From positions 1-64,000 of the forward strand of contig VBEG01000039.1 of assembly GCA_005882115.1 (NCBI GenBank): DNA of 64,000 nt, written 5' to 3'. Under the pieces are notes generated by a model that was given only the letters and a program-made list of their open reading frames with translations, did no database searches and had not been told where the DNA came from. The DNA comes from Chloroflexota bacterium (lineage in GTDB: Bacteria > Chloroflexota > Dormibacteria > Dormibacterales > Dormibacteraceae). The translations under genes and the position numbers were made by a program. The number at the start of each line of letters is the position of its first letter. Positions within the stretch are counted from its first letter, which is position 1. This document shows, piece after piece, positions 13,577 through 20,586 of this stretch.

Positions 13577-13675
13577 CTAGTAGAGCCTGGGGTTGTGGTG
13601 CAGCTTGACGACGGCGAGTCGCAGGCGTCCTGGACCGAGGGTCCAGATCACCAGTCCCAGGACGATCCGTAGCAT
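13577..13675 (-). CDS. Small protein (32 aa), LGPGRLRL family copy B
   Basis: A 32-codon ORF (ATG 13675, TAG 13577) encoding MLRIVLGLVIWT followed by LGPGRLRLAVVKLHHNPRLY. It is paralogous to the ORF at 12218-12319, differing mostly at silent positions in the conserved core. The N-terminal half is hydrophobic with one basic residue, like a single membrane-inserting helix; the C-terminal half is basic. It lies just upstream of the aminotransferase and about 125 bases from the divergent dnaE start. Function unknown. Confidence 0.5.
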   Translation of the reverse strand: MLRIVLGLVIWTLGPGRLRLAVVKLHHNPRLY

Positions 13676-13800
13676 CACACCGGCTTAAACGCGGCCAGGG
13701 CGGAGTCGGTTACTGGCCCAGGAATCTCGGAGGTCGCTCGGGAAGGTGCGCGGCTCGAAGTAGACTATCCGCCGGGGGCCGCCACACCCAGAATCAAACG

Positions 13801-16800
13801 ATGCGGCACGCCCCAGAAACTTTCGTCCACCTCCACAACCACACCGAGTATTCGCTGCTCGACGGCGCCAGCCGCATTCCCGCCATGGTGTCGCGTGCGG
13901 CCGAGCTCGGGATGCCGGCGATCGGGCTTACAGACCACGGCGTCATGTACGGCGCGATCCACTTCTACAAGGCCTGCAAGGAAGCCGGGATCAAGCCGAT
14001 CATCGGCTGCGAGGTCTACGTCGCGCCGCGGTCTCGCCTGCTGCGGGAAGGCCGCGTGGACCGCGACCCCAACCACCTGACACTCCTCGCGTCCAGCCAC
14101 GAGGGCTACCTCAACCTGATGCGGCTTTGCACCGTCGGCCAGATGGAGGGGATGTACTACAAGCCGCGCATCGACAAGGAGATCCTGGCCGAGCACTCGA
14201 AGGGCTTGATCGCCCTTTCGGGTTGTCTCCAGGGCGAGGCGGCCAGCAAGATCGTCGACGGCGACATCGACGGCGCGCGGGAGTCGGTCGCAACGTATCG
14301 CGACATCTTCGGCAAGGACAACTTTCTGCTCGAGGTCCAGAGACACGGAATCGAGAAGCAGGTCGAGGTCAACACCGTGCTCGCCCGGTTCGGTAACGAG
14401 CTCGGACTTCGTCTTTGCGCCACCAACGATCTGCATTACGTCCACCGCCATGACTCGGAGGCGCACGACGTGTTGCTTTGTCTGCAGACCGGCGCGCGCT
14501 TCAACGACCCAAACCGGTGGCGCTTCTCGACCCAGGAGAACTACCTGAAGACGGCCGCCGAGATGATCGATGCATTCGCCGACATGCCGGATGCGCTGGC
14601 CAGCACGCTCGAGGTCGCCGACCAGTGCGACCTGAAGCTGAATCTCGGCGCCACGCTGCTGCCACCGTTCGACGTGCCGGATGGATTGACTCCGGATCAG
14701 TGCCTGCGGCAGCTCGTGGTCAAAGGTCTCGAGTGGCGCTTCGGCAAGCCGTCAGCCTCGGTGACGGAGCGAGCGGACCAGGAGCTGTCGGTCATCAGCC
14801 AGACCGGCTACGCGTCCTACTTCCTGATCGTGTGGGACTTCTACAACTTCGCGCGCCAGAACGGAATCGTCGTCGGGCCGGGGCGGGGCAGCGCGGCCGG
14901 CAGCCTCGTTTCGTACAGCCTCGGCATCACCAACCTGGATCCCCTGCAACACGGACTGATCTTCGAGCGCTTCCTGAACATCGACCGCGTCTCGATGCCT
15001 GACATCGACTGCGACTTTTCGGTGGAAGGTCGCGAGAAGGTGATCCGCTACGTCTCGGAGAAGTACGGCGCCGATCGTGTCGCGCAGATCATCACCTTCA
15101 CGACGATGGCGTCCAAGGCCGCGATCCGCGACGTCGGTCGCGTGCTCGAGGTTCCCCTCCGGGACACGGATCGGCTGGCCAAGCTCGTGCCCGTGTGGCA
15201 GGGCCGGTCGAAGACGCTCGAAGACACGGTCAAGGAAGTTCCCGAGTTTCGCGAGGCGTATGAGTCCAGCGACGAGGCCAAACGGCTGGTCGACGTCGCC
15301 AAGGCGCTGGAGGGTGTCTCGCGCAACGTCAGCACCCACGCCGCCGGCGTCGTGATCGCGCCGGAACCCCTCGTCCGGTACACGCCGTTGCAGTTCGGCC
15401 CGGGCCGCGAGGCTGTGATCACCCAGTACGACATGAAGGCGGTCGGCGACATCGGCCTGTTGAAGATCGACTTCCTCGGCCTGCAGAACCTGGACATCAT
15501 CGCCACGTGCCTGCGCCTGCTGAAGGAGAGGCGGGGAATCGAGATTGACCTGGAGCACCTGACGTTCGACGACACCAAGACGTACGAGCTGATTTCCAAT
15601 GCGGACACGCATGGTGTGTTCCAGCTCGAAGGTGCGGGCATGCGCCGGATGCTCATGGACATGCGGCCGCAGAGCTTCGAGGACGTGTCCGCAGCGATCG
15701 CGTTGTTCCGACCCGGACCCATGGTCAACATCCCGGCGTTCATCGCGCGGAAGCAGGGCCGGGAGCCCATCGAGTACATGCACGAGCGCCTCGAGCCGAT
15801 CCTGCGCGAGACCTACGGCGTGATGATCTACCAGGAGCAGGTGATGATGGCCGCGCGGGAGCTGGCCGGGTTCACGATGAGCGAGGCCGACATCCTTCGC
15901 GCCGCGATGGGGAAGAAGGACAAGGCCAAGATGGCAAAGTTGCGCACGAAGTTCATCGATGGAACTGTCGAGCGCGGGATTCCAAAGACCACGGCCGAGG
16001 CCCTGTTCGACGGCATCGCAAAATTTGCGGAGTACGGGTTCAACCGCGCCCACTCTGCCGCCTACGCGGTGATCAGCTACCAGACCGCGTATCTGAAGGC
16101 CAACCATCCGCTCGAGTACATGACCGCGCTCCTGATTCATATGGAAGGAAGCGCCGACCGTGTGGCCACGGCGATCGTGGACTGCCGTCTGCGCGGGATC
16201 GACGTGCTGGCTCCGGACGTCAACCAGTCGCGGACCGATTTCTCGATGACCGACGGGCGGATCCTGTTCGGGCTGGCGGCGATCAAGAACGTGGGCCGCC
16301 ACGCGGTGGAAAGCATTGTCGGCCTGCGTGACGCGGATGGTCCATTCAAATCGCTGGAGGAGCTGTGCGAGCGCACGTCAGCGATTCAGGACGTCAACCG
16401 GCGCGTCCTCGAGGCGCTCGTGCAGTCGGGCGCATGCGATTCGTTGGGCGAGCGCGCTCGTCTGATCGCCGCCCTCGACCACGCGGTGAGCCGCGCGGAG
16501 CGCGCGCGTCGCGACCGAGAGTCTGGGCAGACCTCCCTGCTCGATATGGTCGGCACGCCCGACGTCGAGATCGAGGACTACGGGCTGACCATCGACGTCG
16601 CCCCGATGGCCGGTGACGAGAAGCTGCGACTGGAGAAAGAGCTGCTCGGGCTTTACCTGAGCGATCACCCGCTGCGCCGTATTTCGGCTGAGCTGGCCAA
16701 GCTGTCGGACGCGCAGGCCGTCGAGGTCACAAGCGCGTTGCAAGACACGGAGGTTCGCGTCGCAGGCTTGGTGCGCGAGGTGCGGCGGGTGGTCACGCGA

Positions 16801-17373
16801 AAGGGCCAGATCATGGCTTACGCGACTCTGGAAGACCTCACCGGCACCGTCGACATCGTGTTGTTCCCGCGCGTGTTCGAGCAGACCAGGCTGCTGTTCG
16901 AGCCGGACAAAGTGGTCGTTGTGCAGGGCAAAGTGGATGCGCGGGCCGGGAGCACGCGCGCGACCGGCGCGGTGGTCTCGCTCGCCGAACCGGAGATCGA
17001 GGCCGAGGTCGAGACTGCGTCGGTGGTCGCCGACATGGCGTGGCTGTGGGACGACCCGGACTGCGTACCGGTGTCGCGGCGCCAGCTCGTCCACGTTCGC
17101 ATTCCGAACGGTGACGCCGGGCTTGCGGACCGCCTCGAAGCGGTGCTCGCCCGGCATCCGGGGACCGACGAAGTCGTGCTGCATGTCGTCGTCGGCAGCC
17201 GCGAGGTCGTGGTAAATGCCGATCGTTATCATGTCCTCGCCGGTCCGGCGCTCGCCGCCGAAATCGACGACTTGGTCGGTCAGGCGGCGACCAGGCTGGA
17301 GACGGTCAGGCCGAAGGCGCAGTCCAACGGCAGTGGAAGGGGGAACGGTGACCGAGGACGACGAACCCAGTAG
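13801..17373 (+). CDS. dnaE: DNA polymerase III subunit alpha
   Basis: The replicative polymerase, 1190 residues, of normal DnaE length. N-terminal PHP domain with FVHLHNHTEYSLLDGAS and GLTDHGVMYG. Polymerase palm with GRGSAAGSLVSYSLGI and the metal-binding Asp residues in MPDIDCDFS. Fingers region includes YQEQVMMAARELAGF. A tandem HhH and C-terminal OB fold (VRVAGLVREVRRVVTRKGQ, TVDIVLFPRVF) follow. ATG start at 13801. The 3' end overlaps mtrB by 26 bases. Confidence 0.97.
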   Translation: MRHAPETFVHLHNHTEYSLLDGASRIPAMVSRAAELGMPAIGLTDHGVMYGAIHFYKACKEAGIKPIIGCEVYVAPRSRLLREGRVDRDPNHLTLLASSHEGYLNLMRLCTVGQMEGMYYKPRIDKEILAEHSKGLIALSGCLQGEAASKIVDGDIDGARESVATYRDIFGKDNFLLEVQRHGIEKQVEVNTVLARFGNELGLRLCATNDLHYVHRHDSEAHDVLLCLQTGARFNDPNRWRFSTQENYLKTAAEMIDAFADMPDALASTLEVADQCDLKLNLGATLLPPFDVPDGLTPDQCLRQLVVKGLEWRFGKPSASVTERADQELSVISQTGYASYFLIVWDFYNFARQNGIVVGPGRGSAAGSLVSYSLGITNLDPLQHGLIFERFLNIDRVSMPDIDCDFSVEGREKVIRYVSEKYGADRVAQIITFTTMASKAAIRDVGRVLEVPLRDTDRLAKLVPVWQGRSKTLEDTVKEVPEFREAYESSDEAKRLVDVAKALEGVSRNVSTHAAGVVIAPEPLVRYTPLQFGPGREAVITQYDMKAVGDIGLLKIDFLGLQNLDIIATCLRLLKERRGIEIDLEHLTFDDTKTYELISNADTHGVFQLEGAGMRRMLMDMRPQSFEDVSAAIALFRPGPMVNIPAFIARKQGREPIEYMHERLEPILRETYGVMIYQEQVMMAARELAGFTMSEADILRAAMGKKDKAKMAKLRTKFIDGTVERGIPKTTAEALFDGIAKFAEYGFNRAHSAAYAVISYQTAYLKANHPLEYMTALLIHMEGSADRVATAIVDCRLRGIDVLAPDVNQSRTDFSMTDGRILFGLAAIKNVGRHAVESIVGLRDADGPFKSLEELCERTSAIQDVNRRVLEALVQSGACDSLGERARLIAALDHAVSRAERARRDRESGQTSLLDMVGTPDVEIEDYGLTIDVAPMAGDEKLRLEKELLGLYLSDHPLRRISAELAKLSDAQAVEVTSALQDTEVRVAGLVREVRRVVTRKGQIMAYATLEDLTGTVDIVLFPRVFEQTRLLFEPDKVVVVQGKVDARAGSTRATGAVVSLAEPEIEAEVETASVVADMAWLWDDPDCVPVSRRQLVHVRIPNGDAGLADRLEAVLARHPGTDEVVLHVVVGSREVVVNADRYHVLAGPALAAEIDDLVGQAATRLETVRPKAQSNGSGRGNGDRGRRTQ

Positions 17374-17578
17374 CCGGTACATCGTGGTCAAGGCGCTGGA
17401 GGATGGCGTGGTGATCATGGGCTTGACTCGCGGCAAGGACACCCGATCGCATCACTCGGAGCGTCTGGATGCCGGCGAGGTGCTGGTCGCACAGTTCACG
17501 GAGCTGACGGCGGCGATCAAGATTCGCGGCAAGGCCGAGATTCTCACCGACGTGGGGAAGGTGGAGTCCGGGCTCTAG
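17348..17578 (+). CDS. mtrB: Tryptophan RNA-binding attenuation protein (TRAP) homologue
   Basis: A 76-residue protein matching Bacillus TRAP along nearly its whole length (VVKALEDGV, MGLTRGKDT, HHSERLDAGEVLVAQFTE, AAIKIRGKAEI). The Trp-binding Thr residues correspond to Thr27 and Thr32. Of the three RNA-contacting residues known in Bacillus (Lys37, Lys56, Arg58), two are kept (Lys58, Arg60) and the first is Arg39. TRAP forms an 11-mer ring that binds spaced GAG/UAG triplets when tryptophan is plentiful. I chose GTG at 17348 because AAGGGGG precedes it. It overlaps the end of dnaE. No trp genes are visible in this window. Confidence 0.85.
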   Translation: MTEDDEPSSRYIVVKALEDGVVIMGLTRGKDTRSHHSERLDAGEVLVAQFTELTAAIKIRGKAEILTDVGKVESGL

Positions 17579-17952
17579 GGCCTCACCGGAAGGCCGGCTG
17601 CCTTCCAGGCCGCGAAGCCGCCGATCACGTCCGTCGCGTTGACCAGGCCGAGCTCCTGGAGGGAGGCCGCGGCGAGGCTCGACGAGTAGCCCTGGTTGCA
17701 GATCACGATGACCCGGACCGCGTGGTTCGTGGCTTCAGGAATCCTCGCCGGCGACGCGGGGTCGAGGCGCCACTCGACGACCGTGCGGTCGATGACCAGC
17801 GCGCCGGGAATCTCGCCGTCCCTGGCGCGCTGCTCCGAGGTGCGCGTATCGACCAGCAGCGCTCCGTTGGCATGCTCGGCAGAGGCCTGCTGAGGCGTGA
17901 CGCGGCGCAGGCGGCGCCGCGCGTTGTCGAGCAGGTCGTCGATCGTCGGCAT
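17575..17952 (-). CDS. Rhodanese-like domain protein
   Basis: A 125-residue single-domain rhodanese. It carries the substrate-side ALLVDTRTSEQRARDGEIPG motif and the active-site loop VICNQGYSSSLAA with the persulfide-forming Cys; the C-terminus has GGFAAWKAAGLPV. Likely a cytosolic sulfurtransferase or persulfide carrier. The stop codon overlaps the mtrB stop by three bases in convergent orientation, so the two genes share their 3' end. Confidence 0.85.
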   Translation of the reverse strand: MPTIDDLLDNARRRLRRVTPQQASAEHANGALLVDTRTSEQRARDGEIPGALVIDRTVVEWRLDPASPARIPEATNHAVRVIVICNQGYSSSLAAASLQELGLVNATDVIGGFAAWKAAGLPVRP

Positions 17953-17996
17953 GATCTGGCGCTCAGTTTGTAGCAGATAGAATCGGACTGAGTCCC

Positions 17997-18072
17997 GCCC
18001 ACGTAGCTCAGGCGGTAGAGCATTTCCTTGGTAAGGAAAAGGTCCCCGGTTCGAATCCGGGCGTGGGCTCCA
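17997..18072 (+). tRNA. tRNA-Thr (anticodon GGT)
   Basis: A complete cloverleaf: acceptor GCCCACG/CGTGGGC, D arm GCTC-AGGCGGTA-GAGC, anticodon arm TTTCC-TTGGTAA-GGAAA with anticodon GGT, a five-base variable loop, T arm CCCGG-TTCGAAT-CCGGG, and a genome-encoded CCA end. Two further copies of its 3' half lie 2.4 and 6.9 kb downstream, which marks it as an integration target. Confidence 0.97.
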
Positions 18073-18107
18073 AATTTAATAGGGCCGCCAGGACCAGAGT
18101 GTTCTCC

Positions 18108-18303
18108 TCACTCCTGCATCGCGCCTAATGTTCCCGTCCGGCCCACCCAGCGCGGCACTGCCGCCAGGTAAGCCGTCCCAGCGGCGCAGACGATCACCAG
18201 CTCCGCCCAGTTGGCGGCACGGCCGTAGAAGAGTGCCCAGCCGAGCCAGGACCACAGCCTCACCGGCGTGCATCGGATTCCGGCTCAGGCGATACGATGG
18301 CAT
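18108..18303 (-). pseudogene. Decayed isoprenylcysteine-methyltransferase-like membrane protein
   Basis: On the minus strand one frame gives YRLSRNPMHAG, matching the RNPMY-G motif of the isoprenylcysteine O-methyltransferase / PEMT-like family. A one-base shift then continues as VRLWSWLGWALFYG and LVIVCAAGTAYLAAVPRW, which resembles the family's next helix and VPRW ending. The normal segment between them seems deleted. The N-terminal helices are missing as well. It sits right after tRNA-Thr, inside the first island segment. Confidence 0.4.
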
Positions 18304-18401
18304 GCCCAGTGGCTGCAGACTTCCGCGGCCCCGAGCGCGCGTTCGCGATGGGCGCCGACTTAAGGGTGCGCGCGTCCACCGGGGACCAGCCCCTACGCCA
18401 C

Positions 18402-18413
18402 TAAGCTAAAGCC
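18402..18413 (+). promoter_or_regulatory. Candidate -10 box for leaderless methyltransferase mRNA
   Basis: TAAGCT at 18402-18407 lies seven bases before GTG 18414, in the same CTAAGCTAAA context as upstream of gatC. Confidence 0.35.
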
Positions 18414-19001
18414 GTGGCTCAACACCCCTCCTGGAACAGCGTCTACGAGGGATCGCCGCCCTGGGACATCGGCCGGCCGCAGCCCGACTTCGTGAGGCTG
18501 GCCGATGCTGGCAAGTTCCACGGACACATGCTGGACGTCGGCTGCGGAACCGGCGAGCACGTGATGCTGGCGGCGAGCCTCGGTGCGGAGGCAATGGGAG
18601 TGGACATGGCGGAGCTGGCCATCGAGCGCGCGCGGGCCAAGGCGCAGCAGCGGGGCATCACCGCGACGTTCGAGGTCGGGGATGTGCTGCACCTCGACCG
18701 GTTGAGGCGGCAGTTCGACGTCATCACCGATAGTGGCGTGTTCCATGTCTTCGACGACGAGGAGCGCCCGGTTTATGTCAACAGCCTGAGGTCGGCCCTT
18801 CGGCCCGGGGGGATGTACTACCTGATGTGTTTCAGCGACCGCCAGCCGGGGGACTGGGGCCCGCGCCGGGTGTCGCAGGCCGAGCTGCGCGCTGCCTTCG
18901 TGGACGGTTGGTCGATCAGGTCGATAGACGCCGCGATGTTCGCCGTCACGATCGACGACAACGGCGCCCAGGCCTGGCTCGCAACGATCGAACGCCTCTG
19001 A
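18414..19001 (+). CDS. SAM-dependent methyltransferase (class I)
   Basis: A 195-residue Rossmann-fold methyltransferase. The SAM-binding motif I is MLDVGCGTGEHVMLAASLG, followed by GVDMAELAIERARAKA and FDVITDSGVFHVF. The N-terminal PPWDIGRPQPDF resembles the small thiopurine/tellurite-type methyltransferases, so a small-molecule detoxification role is plausible but the substrate is unknown. GTG start. It belongs to the first accessory segment between tRNA-Thr and its first duplicate. Confidence 0.82.
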   Translation: MAQHPSWNSVYEGSPPWDIGRPQPDFVRLADAGKFHGHMLDVGCGTGEHVMLAASLGAEAMGVDMAELAIERARAKAQQRGITATFEVGDVLHLDRLRRQFDVITDSGVFHVFDDEERPVYVNSLRSALRPGGMYYLMCFSDRQPGDWGPRRVSQAELRAAFVDGWSIRSIDAAMFAVTIDDNGAQAWLATIERL

Positions 19002-19358
19002 TCAATTCCCCTCGGCCTCTTGTGGGGACGGGAATCGGGACTGGACGCCGGGAGAGGCGCGCTTATAGGACATTCGGCTCCAAAATCCCGTCATCACCAG
19101 GACGAACAGGAAACCTGCCGTCCCGGTCAGATAGACGCCGGGTGTTGGGATCGCCGCCGCGACCGCACCGAGGGCTCCGATTGCGCCGGCCACTGCCGCG
19201 ACGATGACCGCCAGCATGCCGGGCAGAGTTTGAAAGACGTGCAGGACCGACCCACGCGCCGGCGCCCATTGCGGAACGGTCGATGCCACGGTGTCGACAG
19301 GTAGGCGAACGTTCCCGGCCGGAATGCATAACCGCGCAGTGCGCGTTTCCGGTGACAT
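19002..19358 (-). CDS. Hypothetical membrane protein
   Basis: The convincing part is the C-terminal half, two adjoining hydrophobic segments (MLAVIVAAVAGAIGALGAV and GVYLTGTAGFLFVLVMTGFW) ending in a basic tail. The start is unsure: ATG at 19358 gives 118 residues; ATG 19380 and upstream codons are possible, and a short form from the internal Met before LAVIV cannot be excluded. No family is recognised. It is convergent with the methyltransferase, the stop codons being adjacent. Confidence 0.4.
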   Translation of the reverse strand: MSPETRTARLCIPAGNVRLPVDTVASTVPQWAPARGSVLHVFQTLPGMLAVIVAAVAGAIGALGAVAAAIPTPGVYLTGTAGFLFVLVMTGFWSRMSYKRASPGVQSRFPSPQEAEGN

Positions 19359-19441
19359 GAGAAACGATAGGGAAGGCATGGATGCATGAACCGATGAGGC
19401 GTGATCTACGACGGCGGACACATGATTGAGCGGAGGAAAGC

Positions 19442-20191
19442 ATGACTGATCACAAGGTGGCAAGCCGGGAGGAGTGGCTGGCCGCTCGCGAGGCGCTTCT
19501 CGCGCGCGAAAAGGAGCACACGCGGATGGGCGACGACCTGGCGCGGCAACGGCGCGAGTTGCCTTGGGTCCGGGTCGAGAAGGAGTACAGCTTCGAGGCC
19601 AACGAAGGCATCAGGACCCTCGCCGAGCTATTCGACGGTAGGTCACAGCTCCTCGTCTACCACTTCATGTTCGGCCCGAGCTACGAGGCGGGGTGCCCGA
19701 CCTGCTCCTCTAGCGCCGATGCCGTCAACGGCGTCCTTCCTCATCTCAACGCCCGGGACGTCACGATGGTTTACGTTTCGCGCGCGCCCCTGGAGAAGCT
19801 CCTGGCCTATAAGCGCCGGATGGGCTGGAGCTTCCCCTGGGTCTCATCGGCCAGCAGCGAGTTCAACTTCGACTTCAGGGTGTCACGGACCGAGGAACAG
19901 ACGCGCGAAGCGTTCAAGCCGATGATCGACGCGGGGATCCCGCCGATCGTAGACCACCTCGCGAGCGCCTCCGGAACGGACGTTGTCGGCTACTTGTCGG
20001 AAGGCCCGGGCTTCAGCACCTTCGTCCACGACGAGGGTGCCATATACCACGCCTACTCCACCACGGCCCGCGGGCTGGAGTTTCTGATGGGGTACTACCC
20101 AATCCTCGACCGCGCCCCCAAGGGGCGCGACGAAGCCGACTCGCCTCTTTGGCTTCGCCGGCACGACGAGTATGCGCAGAGGGCGAAGTGA
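19442..20191 (+). CDS. DUF899 thioredoxin-like protein
   Basis: A 249-residue member of the DUF899 family, which is thioredoxin-like. Seen: VASREEWLAAREALLAREKE, LPWVRVEKEYSF, YHFMFGPSYEAGCPTCSSSAD with a CxxC, FPWVSSASSEFNFDF and the C-terminal DEYAQRAK. ATG at 19442 follows GCGGAGGAAAGC, a good ribosome site. The biochemical role of the family is not established. It is the last gene before the duplicated tRNA fragment. Confidence 0.85.
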   Translation: MTDHKVASREEWLAAREALLAREKEHTRMGDDLARQRRELPWVRVEKEYSFEANEGIRTLAELFDGRSQLLVYHFMFGPSYEAGCPTCSSSADAVNGVLPHLNARDVTMVYVSRAPLEKLLAYKRRMGWSFPWVSSASSEFNFDFRVSRTEEQTREAFKPMIDAGIPPIVDHLASASGTDVVGYLSEGPGFSTFVHDEGAIYHAYSTTARGLEFLMGYYPILDRAPKGRDEADSPLWLRRHDEYAQRAK

Positions 20192-20586
20192 TACTCGGCG
20201 AGGTATTGGGGCATTGAGGGCGCCATTGACACCCGCGCCATCAGCTGGATTGATCCTGCCGCCGGCACTGAGAGGCGCGTGGTCGGGTGGGTGATCATCG
20301 CCGCGGATATGTTCCGCGACAGATCCGGCGCTAGGCGTTCAGCTCCGGCCGGTGAGTTGATTTTCTAGGAAGCGCTGCTAGGCAGCGATTATTGGCAATA
20401 GCCTCTCCATTCGACCTCAGCGGAGCACCAATTGGGAAATAGGTCTCCAGCGTTTCCTTGGTAAGGAAAAGGTCCCCGGTTCGAATCCGGGCGTGGGCTC
20501 CAAGTTCAATACCACCGTTTCCTTCCATCTTCTGCCTCGCAACATCTCCCGAGAAATGACGTAAGGAAATGCTCTGCAGCAGAGCT
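20192..20586. other. Intergenic stretch with tRNA fragment; no gene seen
   Basis: About 395 bases hold no convincing gene. A perfect hairpin CGCTGC-TAG-GCAGCG lies at 20373-20387, and the tRNA-Thr 3' fragment at 20453-20503. Parts are less GC-rich than the surrounding genes. Confidence 0.6.
20453..20503 (+). repeat. Exact 51-bp copy of tRNA-Thr 3' half (att-like scar)
   Basis: Identical over 51 bases to 18023-18073 of the tRNA-Thr gene, from the anticodon stem (TTTCCTTGGTAAGGAAAAGG) through the T arm, acceptor 3' strand and CCA. No 5' half is present, so it is not a functional tRNA. This is what site-specific integration into a tRNA gene leaves as the far attachment site. Confidence 0.9.

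Noticed and set aside
13765-17442. Long minus-strand frames opposite dnaE (and likewise opposite ligA, gatA, gatB, hcrA, pcrA)
   Set aside because: High GC at third positions keeps antisense frames open; these carry no motifs and the sense frames encode well-known proteins.
20331-20528. A 65-residue minus-strand frame containing GAHARIRTGDLFLTKE
   Set aside because: This peptide is the antisense reading of a tRNA 3' half; similar spurious proteins are common in databases. The DNA is the tRNA-Thr fragment.
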